Positions 17,010-25,356 of a stretch of 64,000 nucleotides of DNA are shown one piece after another. The notes below the pieces were generated by a model, which made no database searches, was not told the origin of the DNA, and saw only the letters and a list, made by a program, of their open reading frames with translations. Within the stretch, counting starts at the first letter, position 1. Each line of letters starts with the position of its first letter. The stretch is from Streptomyces sp. NBC_00190 (lineage in GTDB: Bacteria > Actinomycetota > Actinomycetes > Streptomycetales > Streptomycetaceae). The DNA lies in contig NZ_CP108131.1 in the NCBI RefSeq assembly GCF_036203305.1, positions 3,596,001 through 3,660,000 on the forward strand. The letters run 5' to 3'. Position numbers and translations under genes: made by a program.

Positions 17010-17045
17010 CCCGTTCGGCGATCCTCGGGGGAATCGCCGAACGGG
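17010..17045 (+). promoter_or_regulatory. afsS leader hairpin 2
   Basis: Perfect 13-bp inverted repeat CCCGTTCGGCGAT / ATCGCCGAACGGG with a 10-nt loop, ending 25 nt before the afsS ATG and about 12 nt before its ribosome site. Position fits an attenuator, an mRNA-stability element or a terminator for read-through from the upstream genes. Confidence 0.5.
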
Positions 17046-17070
17046 CCCGACCCATCCATCAGGAGATCCG

Positions 17071-17295
17071 ATGACGACGAACGAGAACATCCTGCCGACC
17101 GACGGCGACATCAAGCCGCTCGACAACCACGCCTCGGGCATCGAGATCAAGCCGCTGGAGAGCCCTGCACCGGGCGTCGACATCACGCCGATGGACAACC
17201 ACGCCTCCGGCATCGAGATCAAGCCGCTCGACAACCACGCTTCGGGCGAGGAGATCCAGACGCTGGACAACCACGCGTCCGGCCCGCGCCCGTAA
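17071..17295 (+). CDS. afsS: AfsS, small sigma-like activator of secondary metabolism
   Basis: 74-aa acidic protein made of a 13-residue head and five 12-residue repeats of pattern I-K-P-L-D-N-H-A-S-G-x-E. Four repeats keep the DNHASG core; the second is degenerate (ESPAPG). This TLDNHA-type repeat is the hallmark of AfsS (63 aa in S. coelicolor), annotated as sigma-like protein, which is induced by AfsR and raises antibiotic production and stress responses by an unresolved mechanism. AGGAG lies 6 nt before the ATG. Its position downstream of afsR, separated here by the SUMF1-like gene, and the repeats in its promoter support the assignment. It is closed by a strong hairpin. Confidence 0.88.
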   Translation: MTTNENILPTDGDIKPLDNHASGIEIKPLESPAPGVDITPMDNHASGIEIKPLDNHASGEEIQTLDNHASGPRP

Positions 17296-17366
17296 GACGC
17301 ACACGGCACGACGTACGACGCACAGCGAAAGACGTACGGGGGATCAGCGGGGGAATTACGGGGGAA

Positions 17367-17409
17367 CGGCGGCCGCGGTGGCCTGGAGGGGGAGCCACCG
17401 CGGCCGCCG
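17367..17409. terminator. Terminator after afsS
   Basis: Perfect 16-bp GC stem (17367-17382 with 17394-17409) around an 11-nt loop, 71 nt after the afsS stop and before the methyltransferase start. Confidence 0.7.
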
Positions 17410-17443
17410 CACGCGTGCGTCCGCGTGCCCCTACGCTGGGTGT

Positions 17444-18190
17444 GTGTTCACCACCCACGGGCCGAGCGTCCGAGAACTCGCCGTGCAGGGCCTCTCCTCC
17501 GTCGAGCGGGGCTACGACCTGCTGGCGCCCAAGTTCGACCACACGCCGTTCCGCACCCCGGACCGGATGCTCGATGCCGTCGAGGAGACCCTCGCCCAGC
17601 GGGAGGGCTCCTTCGGCGCCGGGCTGGACGTGTGCTGCGGCACGGGAGCGGCGATCGGGATGCTGCGGCGGCTGTGCCGGGAGCGCGTCACCGGGGTGGA
17701 CCTGAGCACGGGCATGCTGGCCGAGGCCGCGCGGTCGTACCCGGACGAGCGCGTGGACTTCGTACGGGCCGACGCGCGGGCCCTGCCGCCCGCGCTCGGG
17801 GACTCGTACGACCTGGCGGTGAGCTTCGGGGCGTTCGGGCACTTCCTGCCGGCCGAGCGGCCCACCCTCTTCTCCCAGGTCCACGGCGCGCTGCGCGAGG
17901 GCGGGGTCTTCGCCTTCCCGATCGGCGCCCCGATCCCGCCGAGTTCGCCGCTGTGGTGGGCGGTGGCCGGTTTCGACGCGGTGATGCGGGTGCGCAACGC
18001 GGTGTGGCGGCCCCCCTTCGTCATGTACTACCGGACCTTCCCGCTGGGCGGTGTCCGCGCCGACCTGCGGGCGGCCGGCTTCACCGTGGAGACCGTGCCG
18101 CTGGAGCACTTCGGCCGCACCCCGCAGGGCGCACCCCGCTGGCGGCTGGTCCTGGCCCGGCGCCGCCCCTCGGACACGGCGCGGGCGTAG
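17444..18190 (+). CDS. Class I SAM-dependent methyltransferase
   Basis: 248 aa. SAM-binding motif I is GLDVCCGTGAAIGMLRRL, acidic motif II VTGVDLSTGMLAEAA, then VRADARALPPALGDSYDLAV and a post-motif FAFPIGAPI. The middle region WWAVAGFDAVMRVRNAVWRP is hydrophobic, suggesting a lipid-like or aromatic substrate, but nothing specific can be read. GTG start (VFTTHGPSVRELAVQG). A terminator precedes it, so it has its own promoter in the 148-nt gap. Confidence 0.8.
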   Translation: MFTTHGPSVRELAVQGLSSVERGYDLLAPKFDHTPFRTPDRMLDAVEETLAQREGSFGAGLDVCCGTGAAIGMLRRLCRERVTGVDLSTGMLAEAARSYPDERVDFVRADARALPPALGDSYDLAVSFGAFGHFLPAERPTLFSQVHGALREGGVFAFPIGAPIPPSSPLWWAVAGFDAVMRVRNAVWRPPFVMYYRTFPLGGVRADLRAAGFTVETVPLEHFGRTPQGAPRWRLVLARRRPSDTARA

Positions 18191-18202
18191 AGCCCCCCAC
18201 GC

Positions 18203-18240
18203 GCACCGGCCCGGACCCGAGGTCGGGTCCGGGCCGGTGC
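18203..18240. terminator. Bidirectional terminator hairpin
   Basis: Perfect 16-bp stem GCACCGGCCCGGACCC / GGGTCCGGGCCGGTGC with loop GAGGTC between convergent genes. Confidence 0.75.
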
Positions 18241-18253
18241 GGGCCGATGCGGC

Positions 18254-21016
18254 TCAGCGCAGGGTGAACGGTGCCACGTGGGTCGTGGTGTCCGCTCCGC
18301 TGATGGTGAACCGCAGGTTGTAGCTGCCGTCCGCCATCCCCTTGGTGGGGAGGTTGACGATGTAGCCGCCCAGACCCGCGTCGTACCGGAACGGGGTCGT
18401 GAACGGCCTGGTGGTGGGGCCGACGACCTGGCTGGGTGTGAGGGTGATGCCAGGACTGGACAGGTTGACTCCGTTGACGTCGCAGATCCGGAGCCTGATC
18501 GGGATCGTGCTGTTCCCGCCGCGGATCGGCCGGCTCGGGTCGTAGAGCAGACAGATCCGGTACGCCACGGTGTACGTGACGCTCTTGGTGGCCGGGTTGG
18601 CGGCGACGTCCGTGGCGTTCACCGTGAAGGTGCGCGACCCGAACGTCGAGGTGTCGACCGGGCTGCCGTTCGGGACCGTACCGACGCAGCTCGCCACACC
18701 GGAGGTGGCGTCCGCGCACGAGTAGGACGCCGTGACCGACTCGTGGAACAGGTACGTGCCGGCCGTCGGGCGCACGATGGTGATCGTCGGCGCTGCGGTG
18801 TCGAGGCGCACGGTGACCGTCCGCGGCGCGGACGTGTTGCCGGCGTTGTCGGTGGCGGTGAACGTCACCGTCGTCACGCCGTCCGTCGTGACCGGCACGG
18901 CGGCGCTCGCTCCGGACACGTCGGTGGATGCGATCGGCTGGGCGCCGCTCGCGCTGTACGTGATCTTCTGGACGCCCGAGCCGCAGGACCCGTCACCGGC
19001 GCTGATGTTGACGGTCGCCGGGCTGCTGTTGTTCCAGCCGGCGCCGTTCGGCGATGGCGTAACGCTCGCGGAGGCGGTCGGCGCGGACGTGTCCGCGTCG
19101 TACGTGAACTTGTCGGCGCCGGTGATCGGGCTGGTGCCGTTGGGCGTGGTCACGGTGACGTCCACCGTGCCCCGTGCCTGCGGGGGTACCCGCGCGGTCA
19201 GTTCCTCCGGCCCGATGACGTTGACGTTCGTGGCGGCCACGGAGCCGAAGCGCACGGTAGTGCCGCTCGTGGGGAACTCCGTGCCGCGCACCGTCACGGT
19301 GTTCACGCACTGGGCCAGTTCGGGCGCGTGGTTCGGGGCGACGCTCGTAACGGTCGGCGGGGACAGCGTGACGCGGTCCATCGCGGTGCCCCAGTCGCCG
19401 CCGAAGGTCGTGGTGTGCCCGATGGCGCCAATCTGCTGGACCGTCCAGACATCCTTGCGGTTGCTCGGATCGCGGGCCGTACCCGAATAGTCGCCCCAGC
19501 GGCTCTCGCCGTTGCAGCGGCATGCGTAGGCCTCGCTGCCCGCGGCGTAGAAGTCACCGAAGGTGGTGGCCGGGAAGTTGCCGCCCGGCACTCCGATCGC
19601 GACCGCGCCGGGGAACAGGGTGGACGAGGAGGCGGTGAAGCCCGCGAACAGGTCGTCCTCGTCGTTCAGGGTCAGCGAGCCGTAGTAGATGTCCCCGCCC
19701 ACGAGACCGAGATTGAGGTTGGTGGCCAGGCTCTGGCCCCCGCCGGTCGCGATCTGGACGAAGCGCTGGCAGGCGTGGGTCGCGGTGTCGCCGATGGGGG
19801 TGCAGATGACGTTGAAGACGCCCCACAGGTGGTTGTTCTGCCAGGCGACCGACAGCATCCGGTCGTCGTTGGTCTCGATGGTGGCATCGCCCCCGGCCGG
19901 CTGGGCAGCCGCAGGCGGCGGGGCGGCGGCTCCAATGGCAATGGTGTTCACCGACTGGTTGACCGTGCTGACGCCGGGCACGCCGGTGATCGTGGTCACC
20001 TTCACGTCGGTGCCCGCGTGCTCCATCGCGAGCTGGTCGTTGATCGCCGAGAGCGAGGTGGCCGGGACGACGTCGGACTTGCTGATGTCCTGCGCGAACG
20101 TCGTGAAGCTGACCGTTCCTCCGGCCAGCAGGTCGGCCTTGTTGGCGACCACGGTCGCCGAGCCCAGGAACGGCGGCTCGGCTTTGCTGTTGTCGAAGTT
20201 GTTCCAGGTCAGCGTGACCTTGTCGCCGCTGTAGCCGAGGTTCGGCCGGTCCTGCTGGACGTTCGAGGTGTTGCTCCCGGCGATGTAGACGGACCAGTCC
20301 CCGCGGGGGTCGGAGCTGTCACTGACCGCGACGTCGACCTCGTCGCCGCCGGCGGGGAGCCCCTCGTACGCGGCGAAGAAGCGACCGGACCCCTCGTCGT
20401 AGTGCACCCGAGGATCGGTACCGTCACCTGCCGGGAAGCCGAAGAACGTTCCCAGGTCGAACGGGGAGCCCACGGCGTTGCCGGCCTTGTCGTAGATCTG
20501 GCCCGTGGTGTTCACCATCTGGATGATGTAGGTGGGCCCGACCGCGAGATTGGTGTCGGAGGGAGCGTTGGTGTTCACGTTCCCGAGTGTGGAGAAGGTC
20601 TTCAGACGCTCCACGACGGCCGAGGACGGCACCGTCTTCGGGGACGCCGTGGCCTTCGGCGTCAGCAGCGCGGTGGTGACCGGCAGGGTCGGCTGCCGCC
20701 CCGGTTCCGCGGCCGCCGCCCGCCTCGGAGGGACGAGGTAGGGCCGCACCTGCTTCTCGACGGGCCGCTTCGGCCGGGGCAGCGTGCGTACGTCCACGCG
20801 CTTCTTCACACGGACCCGCGACAGCTTCCCCTCGCCGTCCGCTCGCGACGGGCTGCTGGCCGTGGACGGGGCGCTGGGACGCGGCTCGGCCGCCGCCCCG
20901 CCGACGGGTGCGGCCACGGTGAGCGTCACGGCGAGCGTGAGGAGAAGGGCGCGCGGCCAGCCGCGTACGGCGCGCATCACCCGTCGGTTCACTCGGAGAA
21001 GGCGTCTCGACGACAT
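18254..21016 (-). CDS. Large secreted multidomain protein with IPT/TIG and Ig-like domains
   Basis: 920 aa. Twin-basic N-terminus followed by a hydrophobic signal segment (ALLLTLAVTLTVAAPVGGAAA). Residues about 130-550 form a large beta-rich exported domain (DTNLAVGPTYIIQMVNTTGQ, DPRVHYDEGSGRFFAAYEG, SRWGDYSGTARDPSN). Then an IPT/TIG domain (PPTVTSVAPNHAPE... VDVTVTTPNGTSP), an Ig-like OmpL47-type segment (TVTFTATDNAGNTSAPRTV), a second one (TITIVRPTAGTYLFHES), and a C-terminal PxKF-like domain (GGNSTIPIRLRICD, PFRYDAGLGGYIVNLP). Paired Cys suggest disulfides. Probably a surface or matrix protein; no catalytic motif found. Alternative ATG starts lie a few codons in (MRAVRGWPR). Confidence 0.75.
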   Translation of the reverse strand: MSSRRLLRVNRRVMRAVRGWPRALLLTLAVTLTVAAPVGGAAAEPRPSAPSTASSPSRADGEGKLSRVRVKKRVDVRTLPRPKRPVEKQVRPYLVPPRRAAAAEPGRQPTLPVTTALLTPKATASPKTVPSSAVVERLKTFSTLGNVNTNAPSDTNLAVGPTYIIQMVNTTGQIYDKAGNAVGSPFDLGTFFGFPAGDGTDPRVHYDEGSGRFFAAYEGLPAGGDEVDVAVSDSSDPRGDWSVYIAGSNTSNVQQDRPNLGYSGDKVTLTWNNFDNSKAEPPFLGSATVVANKADLLAGGTVSFTTFAQDISKSDVVPATSLSAINDQLAMEHAGTDVKVTTITGVPGVSTVNQSVNTIAIGAAAPPPAAAQPAGGDATIETNDDRMLSVAWQNNHLWGVFNVICTPIGDTATHACQRFVQIATGGGQSLATNLNLGLVGGDIYYGSLTLNDEDDLFAGFTASSSTLFPGAVAIGVPGGNFPATTFGDFYAAGSEAYACRCNGESRWGDYSGTARDPSNRKDVWTVQQIGAIGHTTTFGGDWGTAMDRVTLSPPTVTSVAPNHAPELAQCVNTVTVRGTEFPTSGTTVRFGSVAATNVNVIGPEELTARVPPQARGTVDVTVTTPNGTSPITGADKFTYDADTSAPTASASVTPSPNGAGWNNSSPATVNISAGDGSCGSGVQKITYSASGAQPIASTDVSGASAAVPVTTDGVTTVTFTATDNAGNTSAPRTVTVRLDTAAPTITIVRPTAGTYLFHESVTASYSCADATSGVASCVGTVPNGSPVDTSTFGSRTFTVNATDVAANPATKSVTYTVAYRICLLYDPSRPIRGGNSTIPIRLRICDVNGVNLSSPGITLTPSQVVGPTTRPFTTPFRYDAGLGGYIVNLPTKGMADGSYNLRFTISGADTTTHVAPFTLR

Positions 21017-21181
21017 GGGCTCCCCCCTTCGGCCCTTGTCGGAAGTGCGGTCCCGCCTGCGGATCGGCAGCGGGCGGTCGGTGTCCTGCGGTAGCCGGTG
21101 ATCACGACCGGGTGTCTATCGGACGGGCCCGTCACCGGCTTCTGTCCGCGCCAAGGTTCGCCGACGCTTCCCTCGTACGGC

Positions 21182-22855
21182 CTACCTCGTTTCGCGCAGC
21201 TCCCGCTTGAGGACCTTTCCGCTCGCATTGCGCGGCAGTTCGGTGACGAACTCCACCGCGCGCGGCACCTTGTAGTTGGCCATTTCCCGCCGGGACCAGG
21301 CGATCAGGTCGTCGGCGGTGAGGGTGGAGCCGGGCCGGCGGACCGCGTACGCCTTGCCGACCTCGCCGAGCCGCGGGTCCGGGACGCCGACCACGGCCAC
21401 GTCCGCGATGTCCGGGTGGAGGCCGATGAGCTGCTCGATCTCGGCGGGGTAGGCGTTGAACCCGCCGACGATGAACATGTCCTTGATCCGGTCGGTGATG
21501 CGCAGGTTGCCGCCCGCGTCGAGCACTCCGACGTCGCCGGTGCGCAGCCATCCCTCGGCGGTGACGGCATCGGCGGTCTCGGCCGGGTCCTCGAAGTAGC
21601 CCCGCATGACGTGGTGGCCCCGGACCCACACCTCGCCGGCCGTGCCGGCGGACAGGGCGCCGCCTTCGGGTCCGGCGATGCGGACCTCGGTGCCGGGGAT
21701 GGGCCGGCCCGAGGTGGCGGCGATGACCTCCGCCGGGTCGCCGCGCCGGCACATGGTGACGATGCCGCTGGCCTCGGAGAGCCCGTACGCGGTGAGGACG
21801 GCTCCGATGTGCAGCTCTCCGCGGAGCCGCTCGACGAGCCTGAGCGGGACCACGGCCGCGCCGGTGACCACCAGGCGCAGGGCGGTCAGGTCGTGGTGGT
21901 CACGCTGGGGGTGGTCGAGGAGTGACTGGTGGAGGGTGGGCGGGCCGGGGAGTACGGAGATGCGCTCGGCGGCGATGTTGGCGAGGACGGTGTCCACGTT
22001 GAAGACGGGCTGGGGGACCATCGTGGCGCCGCGCATCAGGCAGGCGATGATCCCGGCCTTGTAGCCGAAGGTGTGGAAGAAGGGGTTCACGATCAGGTAG
22101 CGGTCGCCCTCGCGCAGTCCGGCGAGCTCGCTCCAGACGGCGTAGCAGCGCAGGGACTGGGCGTGGGTGATGACGGCGCCCTTGGGGCTGCCGGTGGTGC
22201 CGGAGGTGAAGATGATGTCCGAGGGGTCGTCGGGCCGGATCGCTTCGGCACGTTCGCGGACCGCCTCGGCCGGTACGGGGTCCCCGCCCGCGAGGAAGTC
22301 CTTCCAGGTGCGGAAGGACTCGGGGGCGTCCTCGGCGAGGACGACGACCTGCTCCAGGTGCGGCAGCCCGGGCAGCGGCCCGGTGCCGGGGCCCTCGGCC
22401 GCGGCACGGCGCAGGGAGGCGACGTACGAGGTGCCGAGGAAGGTGCCGGTGACGAAGAGGAGCCTGGCCCGGCTGCGCCGCAGGACGTACGCGGCTTCCG
22501 TGCCCTTGAAACGGGTGTTGAGGGGGACGAGGACCGCGCCCGCGGAGACGGCGCCGAGCGCGGAGACGATCCACTCCAGGGTGTTGGGGGCCCAGACGGC
22601 GACCCGGTCGCCGGGCTCGACTCCGGCGGCGAGGCAGGCGGCCGCGGCGCGCTCGACGCGCTCGCCGAGCTGCGCGTAACTGATCCGGACGCGGCCGTCG
22701 ACGACGGCCTCGCGGTCGGCGTACCGTGCCGCCGACGCCCGGACCAGTCCGGCGATGCTGCCCCAGCGAAGGTCCCCGCGGGGGTCGTCGTGCTCGTCCT
22801 CGCGCCGCACCTCGCGCGCGTCCCCGTATATGTCCCCGTGCGCGTCCTCGTCCAT
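21182..22855 (-). CDS. AMP-dependent acyl-CoA synthetase (FadD3-like)
   Basis: 557-aa ANL-superfamily ligase that activates a carboxylic acid to its CoA thioester via an acyl-adenylate. P-loop IIFTSGTTGSPKGAVITHAQ, A5 block TAYGLSEASGIVTM, A7-A8 WLRTGDVGVLDAGGNLRITD-R, and the catalytic Lys in NASGKVLKRELRE. The opening RWGSIAGLVRASAARYADREA is like the FadD3 group, which activates the propanoate side chain of steroid ring remnants, but that substrate cannot be assumed. The shared intergenic region with the divergent thiolase operon holds one CTGACT-N3-CGTCAG operator 26 nt from this start. Confidence 0.88.
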   Translation of the reverse strand: MDEDAHGDIYGDAREVRREDEHDDPRGDLRWGSIAGLVRASAARYADREAVVDGRVRISYAQLGERVERAAAACLAAGVEPGDRVAVWAPNTLEWIVSALGAVSAGAVLVPLNTRFKGTEAAYVLRRSRARLLFVTGTFLGTSYVASLRRAAAEGPGTGPLPGLPHLEQVVVLAEDAPESFRTWKDFLAGGDPVPAEAVRERAEAIRPDDPSDIIFTSGTTGSPKGAVITHAQSLRCYAVWSELAGLREGDRYLIVNPFFHTFGYKAGIIACLMRGATMVPQPVFNVDTVLANIAAERISVLPGPPTLHQSLLDHPQRDHHDLTALRLVVTGAAVVPLRLVERLRGELHIGAVLTAYGLSEASGIVTMCRRGDPAEVIAATSGRPIPGTEVRIAGPEGGALSAGTAGEVWVRGHHVMRGYFEDPAETADAVTAEGWLRTGDVGVLDAGGNLRITDRIKDMFIVGGFNAYPAEIEQLIGLHPDIADVAVVGVPDPRLGEVGKAYAVRRPGSTLTADDLIAWSRREMANYKVPRAVEFVTELPRNASGKVLKRELRETR

Positions 22856-22881
22856 CGTCCGCCCCTCCCCGGTACCAGTAG

Positions 22882-22896
22882 CTGACTATCCGTCAG
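22882..22896. promoter_or_regulatory. Operator palindrome, one mismatch (site 5)
   Basis: CTGACT-ATC-CGTCAG between divergent genes: 26 nt to the acyl-CoA ligase start and 51 nt to the thiolase-like start. Suited to control both directions. Confidence 0.75.
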
Positions 22897-22947
22897 ATTA
22901 GCTGTAGCCTTCGCGGCTGTCAGTACTGGCGCACCCCGGAGGTGGCG

Positions 22948-24099
22948 ATGGCGGCAACGCTCAAGGACGCTACGGCGATAGTCGGCATCGGCCAGACCGC
23001 CTTTGCCAGACAACTGCCGGAGTCCGAGAAAGAATTGGCCTGCCGGGCCATCCTGGCGGCCCTCACCGACGCGGGCATCGAACCGTCCGAGGTCGACGCC
23101 TTCGCCTCGTACACCATGGAGGAGACCGACGAGGTCGAGGTCGCCAAGGCCATCGGCGCCGGCGACGTCACCTTCTTCTCCAAGGTCGGCTACGGAGGCG
23201 GCGGCTCCTGCGCCACCGTCGGCCACCTCGCCTCCGCCGTCGCCACCGGCCAGGCCACCGTCGGCGTCGCCTGGCGCTCCCGCAAGCGCGGCTCAGGACC
23301 CCGCCCCTGGAAGAACACCGCGGTCCAGCTGCCCACCCCCGGACAGTGGACCCGCCCCTTCGGCCTGCTGCGCCCCGCCGACGAGATCGGCATGCTGGCC
23401 CGCCGCTACATGCACGAGTACGGCGCCACCCGCGACCACCTCTTCAACGTGGCGATGGCCTGCCGCAACCGGGCCAACGAGAACCCGGCCGCGATGATGT
23501 ACGAGCGCCCGCTGACCCGCGAGATGTACATGAGCGCCCGCATGATCAGCGACCCGCTCTGCCTCTTCGACAACTGCCTCGAGACCGACGGGGCGCTGGC
23601 CTGCGTGATCGTCTCCGCCGAGCGGGCCCGGGACTGCCGCCAGAAGCCCGTGTACGTGCACTCCGTCGCGCAGGGCCTGCCCGCCCAGCACCACGGCATG
23701 GTCAACTACTGGAACGACGACCCGCTGTCCGGGCCCGCCTGGACCGCGGCCCGGCACCTGTGGAAGCAGGCGGACTTCGGGCCCCAGGACGTGGACGTCG
23801 CGCAGATCTACGACGCCTTCACCCCGCTGATCCCGCTCTCCCTGGAGGGCTACGGCTTCTGCGGGCGCGGCGAGGGCGCCGCCTTCACCGAGGGCGGGGC
23901 CCTGGAGATGGGCGGCCGGCTCCCGATCAACACGGGCGGCGGCGGCCTCAGCGAGGCCTACGTGCACGGCTTCAACCTGATCAACGAGGGCGTCAAGCAG
24001 CTGCGCGGCGTCTCCACCGCCCAGGTGCCCGACGCCGCCACCTGCCTGGTGACGGCGGGCGAGGGTGTCCCGACGTCCGCGATCCTGCTGCGAGCCTGA
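22948..24099 (+). CDS. Thiolase-like / lipid-transfer protein (Ltp/SCP-x family)
   Basis: 383 aa of the SCP2-thiolase/Ltp branch of the thiolase fold. Core pieces are AIVGIGQTAFARQ, FSKVGYGGGGSCATVGHLAS with a Cys at the nucleophile-like position, VDVAQIYDAFTPLIPLSLEG, GYGFCGRGEGAAFTEGG and LPINTGGGGLSEAYVHGFN. Members pair with DUF35 proteins and act as thiolases or as retro-aldolases that cleave CoA side chains in steroid catabolism. ATG chosen because GGAGG is 5 nt upstream; the GTG two codons earlier overlaps that site. First gene of a three-gene operon with DUF35 and enoyl-CoA hydratase. Confidence 0.87.
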   Translation: MAATLKDATAIVGIGQTAFARQLPESEKELACRAILAALTDAGIEPSEVDAFASYTMEETDEVEVAKAIGAGDVTFFSKVGYGGGGSCATVGHLASAVATGQATVGVAWRSRKRGSGPRPWKNTAVQLPTPGQWTRPFGLLRPADEIGMLARRYMHEYGATRDHLFNVAMACRNRANENPAAMMYERPLTREMYMSARMISDPLCLFDNCLETDGALACVIVSAERARDCRQKPVYVHSVAQGLPAQHHGMVNYWNDDPLSGPAWTAARHLWKQADFGPQDVDVAQIYDAFTPLIPLSLEGYGFCGRGEGAAFTEGGALEMGGRLPINTGGGGLSEAYVHGFNLINEGVKQLRGVSTAQVPDAATCLVTAGEGVPTSAILLRA

Positions 24100-24110
24100 G
24101 GAGCCGACCG

Positions 24111-24560
24111 ATGACCGCACCCGCCACCGACGAGCTGCTGCTCCCGGTCCCCGACGAGGACGGCGCCCCCTTCTGGGAGTACGCGGCCCGGGGCGAACTC
24201 CGCGTCCAGGCCTGCGCCGCCTGCGGCAGGCTCCGCTTCCCGCCGCGCCCCTGCTGCCCGCACTGCCGGTCCTTCGACTCCGAGTGGCGCCTGATGTCCG
24301 GCCGCGGCCGGATCTGGTCCTACGTGCGGCCGCACCCGCCGCTGCTGCCCGCGTACGCCGCGCAGGCCCCGTACAACGTGATCCTCGTGGAGCTCGCCGA
24401 CGCCCCGCACATCCGGCTGGCCGGGAACCTGGTGGCCTCGGCGGACGCCCCGCTGAACTCGGTGGACCCGGCCCGGCTGCGCATCGGCGCGCGCGTGCAG
24501 GTGGTCTTCACCGAGACGGGCGGGATGGCCGTGCCGCGCTGGATCCTGGAGCGGTCATGA
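24111..24560 (+). CDS. Zn-ribbon OB-fold protein (DUF35/ChsH2-like), partner of the thiolase-like protein
   Basis: 149 aa. N-terminal helix (FWEYAARGELRVQ), rubredoxin-like zinc ribbon with CAACG and CCPHC four-Cys knuckles, then an OB-fold (WSYVRPHPPLL ... YNVILVELADAPHIRLAGNL). DUF35 proteins bind acyl-CoA and form complexes with thiolase/Ltp proteins; in steroid catabolism the DUF35 part of ChsH2 is needed for Ltp2 aldolase activity. It follows the Ltp-like gene by 11 nt, and its stop overlaps the ATG of the enoyl-CoA hydratase (ATGA), so all three are coupled. Confidence 0.88.
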   Translation: MTAPATDELLLPVPDEDGAPFWEYAARGELRVQACAACGRLRFPPRPCCPHCRSFDSEWRLMSGRGRIWSYVRPHPPLLPAYAAQAPYNVILVELADAPHIRLAGNLVASADAPLNSVDPARLRIGARVQVVFTETGGMAVPRWILERS

Positions 24561-25333
24561 CCGTGCGGGTGGAGCGGGACAAGGCGACCGGGGTCGCGGT
24601 CGTCACCCTGGACCGGGAGCACAGGCACAACGCCGTCGACCTGGGGACCGCGGCCGAACTGAGCGAGGTGTGGCGGGAGTTCCGCTTCGCCGAGGACGTA
24701 CGGGCGGTGGTGCTGACGGGAGCCGGGACGGCGGCCTTCTGCACGGGCATCGACCGCGGCGTGGACGTCCCCCAGCCCGGCTCCCCGTACTCGGCCGACG
24801 ATCCGCTGCTCTCCATCGGCCCGAAGGCGGGCGACCTGTGGAAGCCGGTGGTCGCCGCCGTGAACGGCATGGCGTGCGGCGGGGCCTTCTACCTGCTGGG
24901 CGAGGCGGAGTTCATCATCTCGTCCACGTCCGCGACGTACTTCGACCCGCACACCTCGTACGGGATGGTCAGCGCCTACGAGGCCGTCTACATGGCGCAG
25001 CGGATGCCCTTCGGGGAGGCCGCCCGGATGTCCCTGATGGGGACGGCGGAACGGCTCTCCGCGCAGCGGGCCTACGACATCGGCCTGGTGTCGGAGCTGG
25101 CCGAGCCCGGTGACCTGCTCCCGGCGGCCCTGCGCGCGGCCCAGACCCTGGCCGGCTTCCCGACGGAGGCCGTGCAGGGCACCGTACGGGCCCTGTGGTC
25201 GGCGAAGCAGGCGGCGCTGCAGCAGGCGTTGGCGCAGGCTCCGGCGCTGATCGCGCTGGGGAACCTGGCGCCGGAGCGCCAGGCGGACCTGTTCGCGGGG
25301 CGGCGGCGGGCGCCGGAGCCGCGGGTGCGGTGA
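24557..25333 (+). CDS. Enoyl-CoA hydratase/isomerase family protein
   Basis: 258-aa crotonase-fold protein: VAVVTLDREHRHNAVDLGTA at the N-terminus, oxyanion-hole segments in AAFCTGIDRG and VNGMACGGAFYLLGEAEFII. At the two usual acidic catalytic positions I read non-acidic residues (the region is SYGMVSAYEAVYMAQRMP), so the exact reaction (hydratase, isomerase, hydrolase or C-C lyase) is open. Last gene of the Ltp/DUF35 operon with a 4-nt ATGA overlap. Confidence 0.87.
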   Translation: MTVRVERDKATGVAVVTLDREHRHNAVDLGTAAELSEVWREFRFAEDVRAVVLTGAGTAAFCTGIDRGVDVPQPGSPYSADDPLLSIGPKAGDLWKPVVAAVNGMACGGAFYLLGEAEFIISSTSATYFDPHTSYGMVSAYEAVYMAQRMPFGEAARMSLMGTAERLSAQRAYDIGLVSELAEPGDLLPAALRAAQTLAGFPTEAVQGTVRALWSAKQAALQQALAQAPALIALGNLAPERQADLFAGRRRAPEPRVR

Positions 25334-25356
25334 GGCCCGGGCGAGACCGCTGAGCG

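Noticed and set aside
17071..17295. Tandem-repeat peptide beside a SUMF1-like gene and a methyltransferase gene, looking like a RiPP precursor with tailoring enzymes.
   Set aside because: The DNHASG repeats, size and position downstream of afsR identify AfsS; no leader/core boundary or RiPP synthetase is present.
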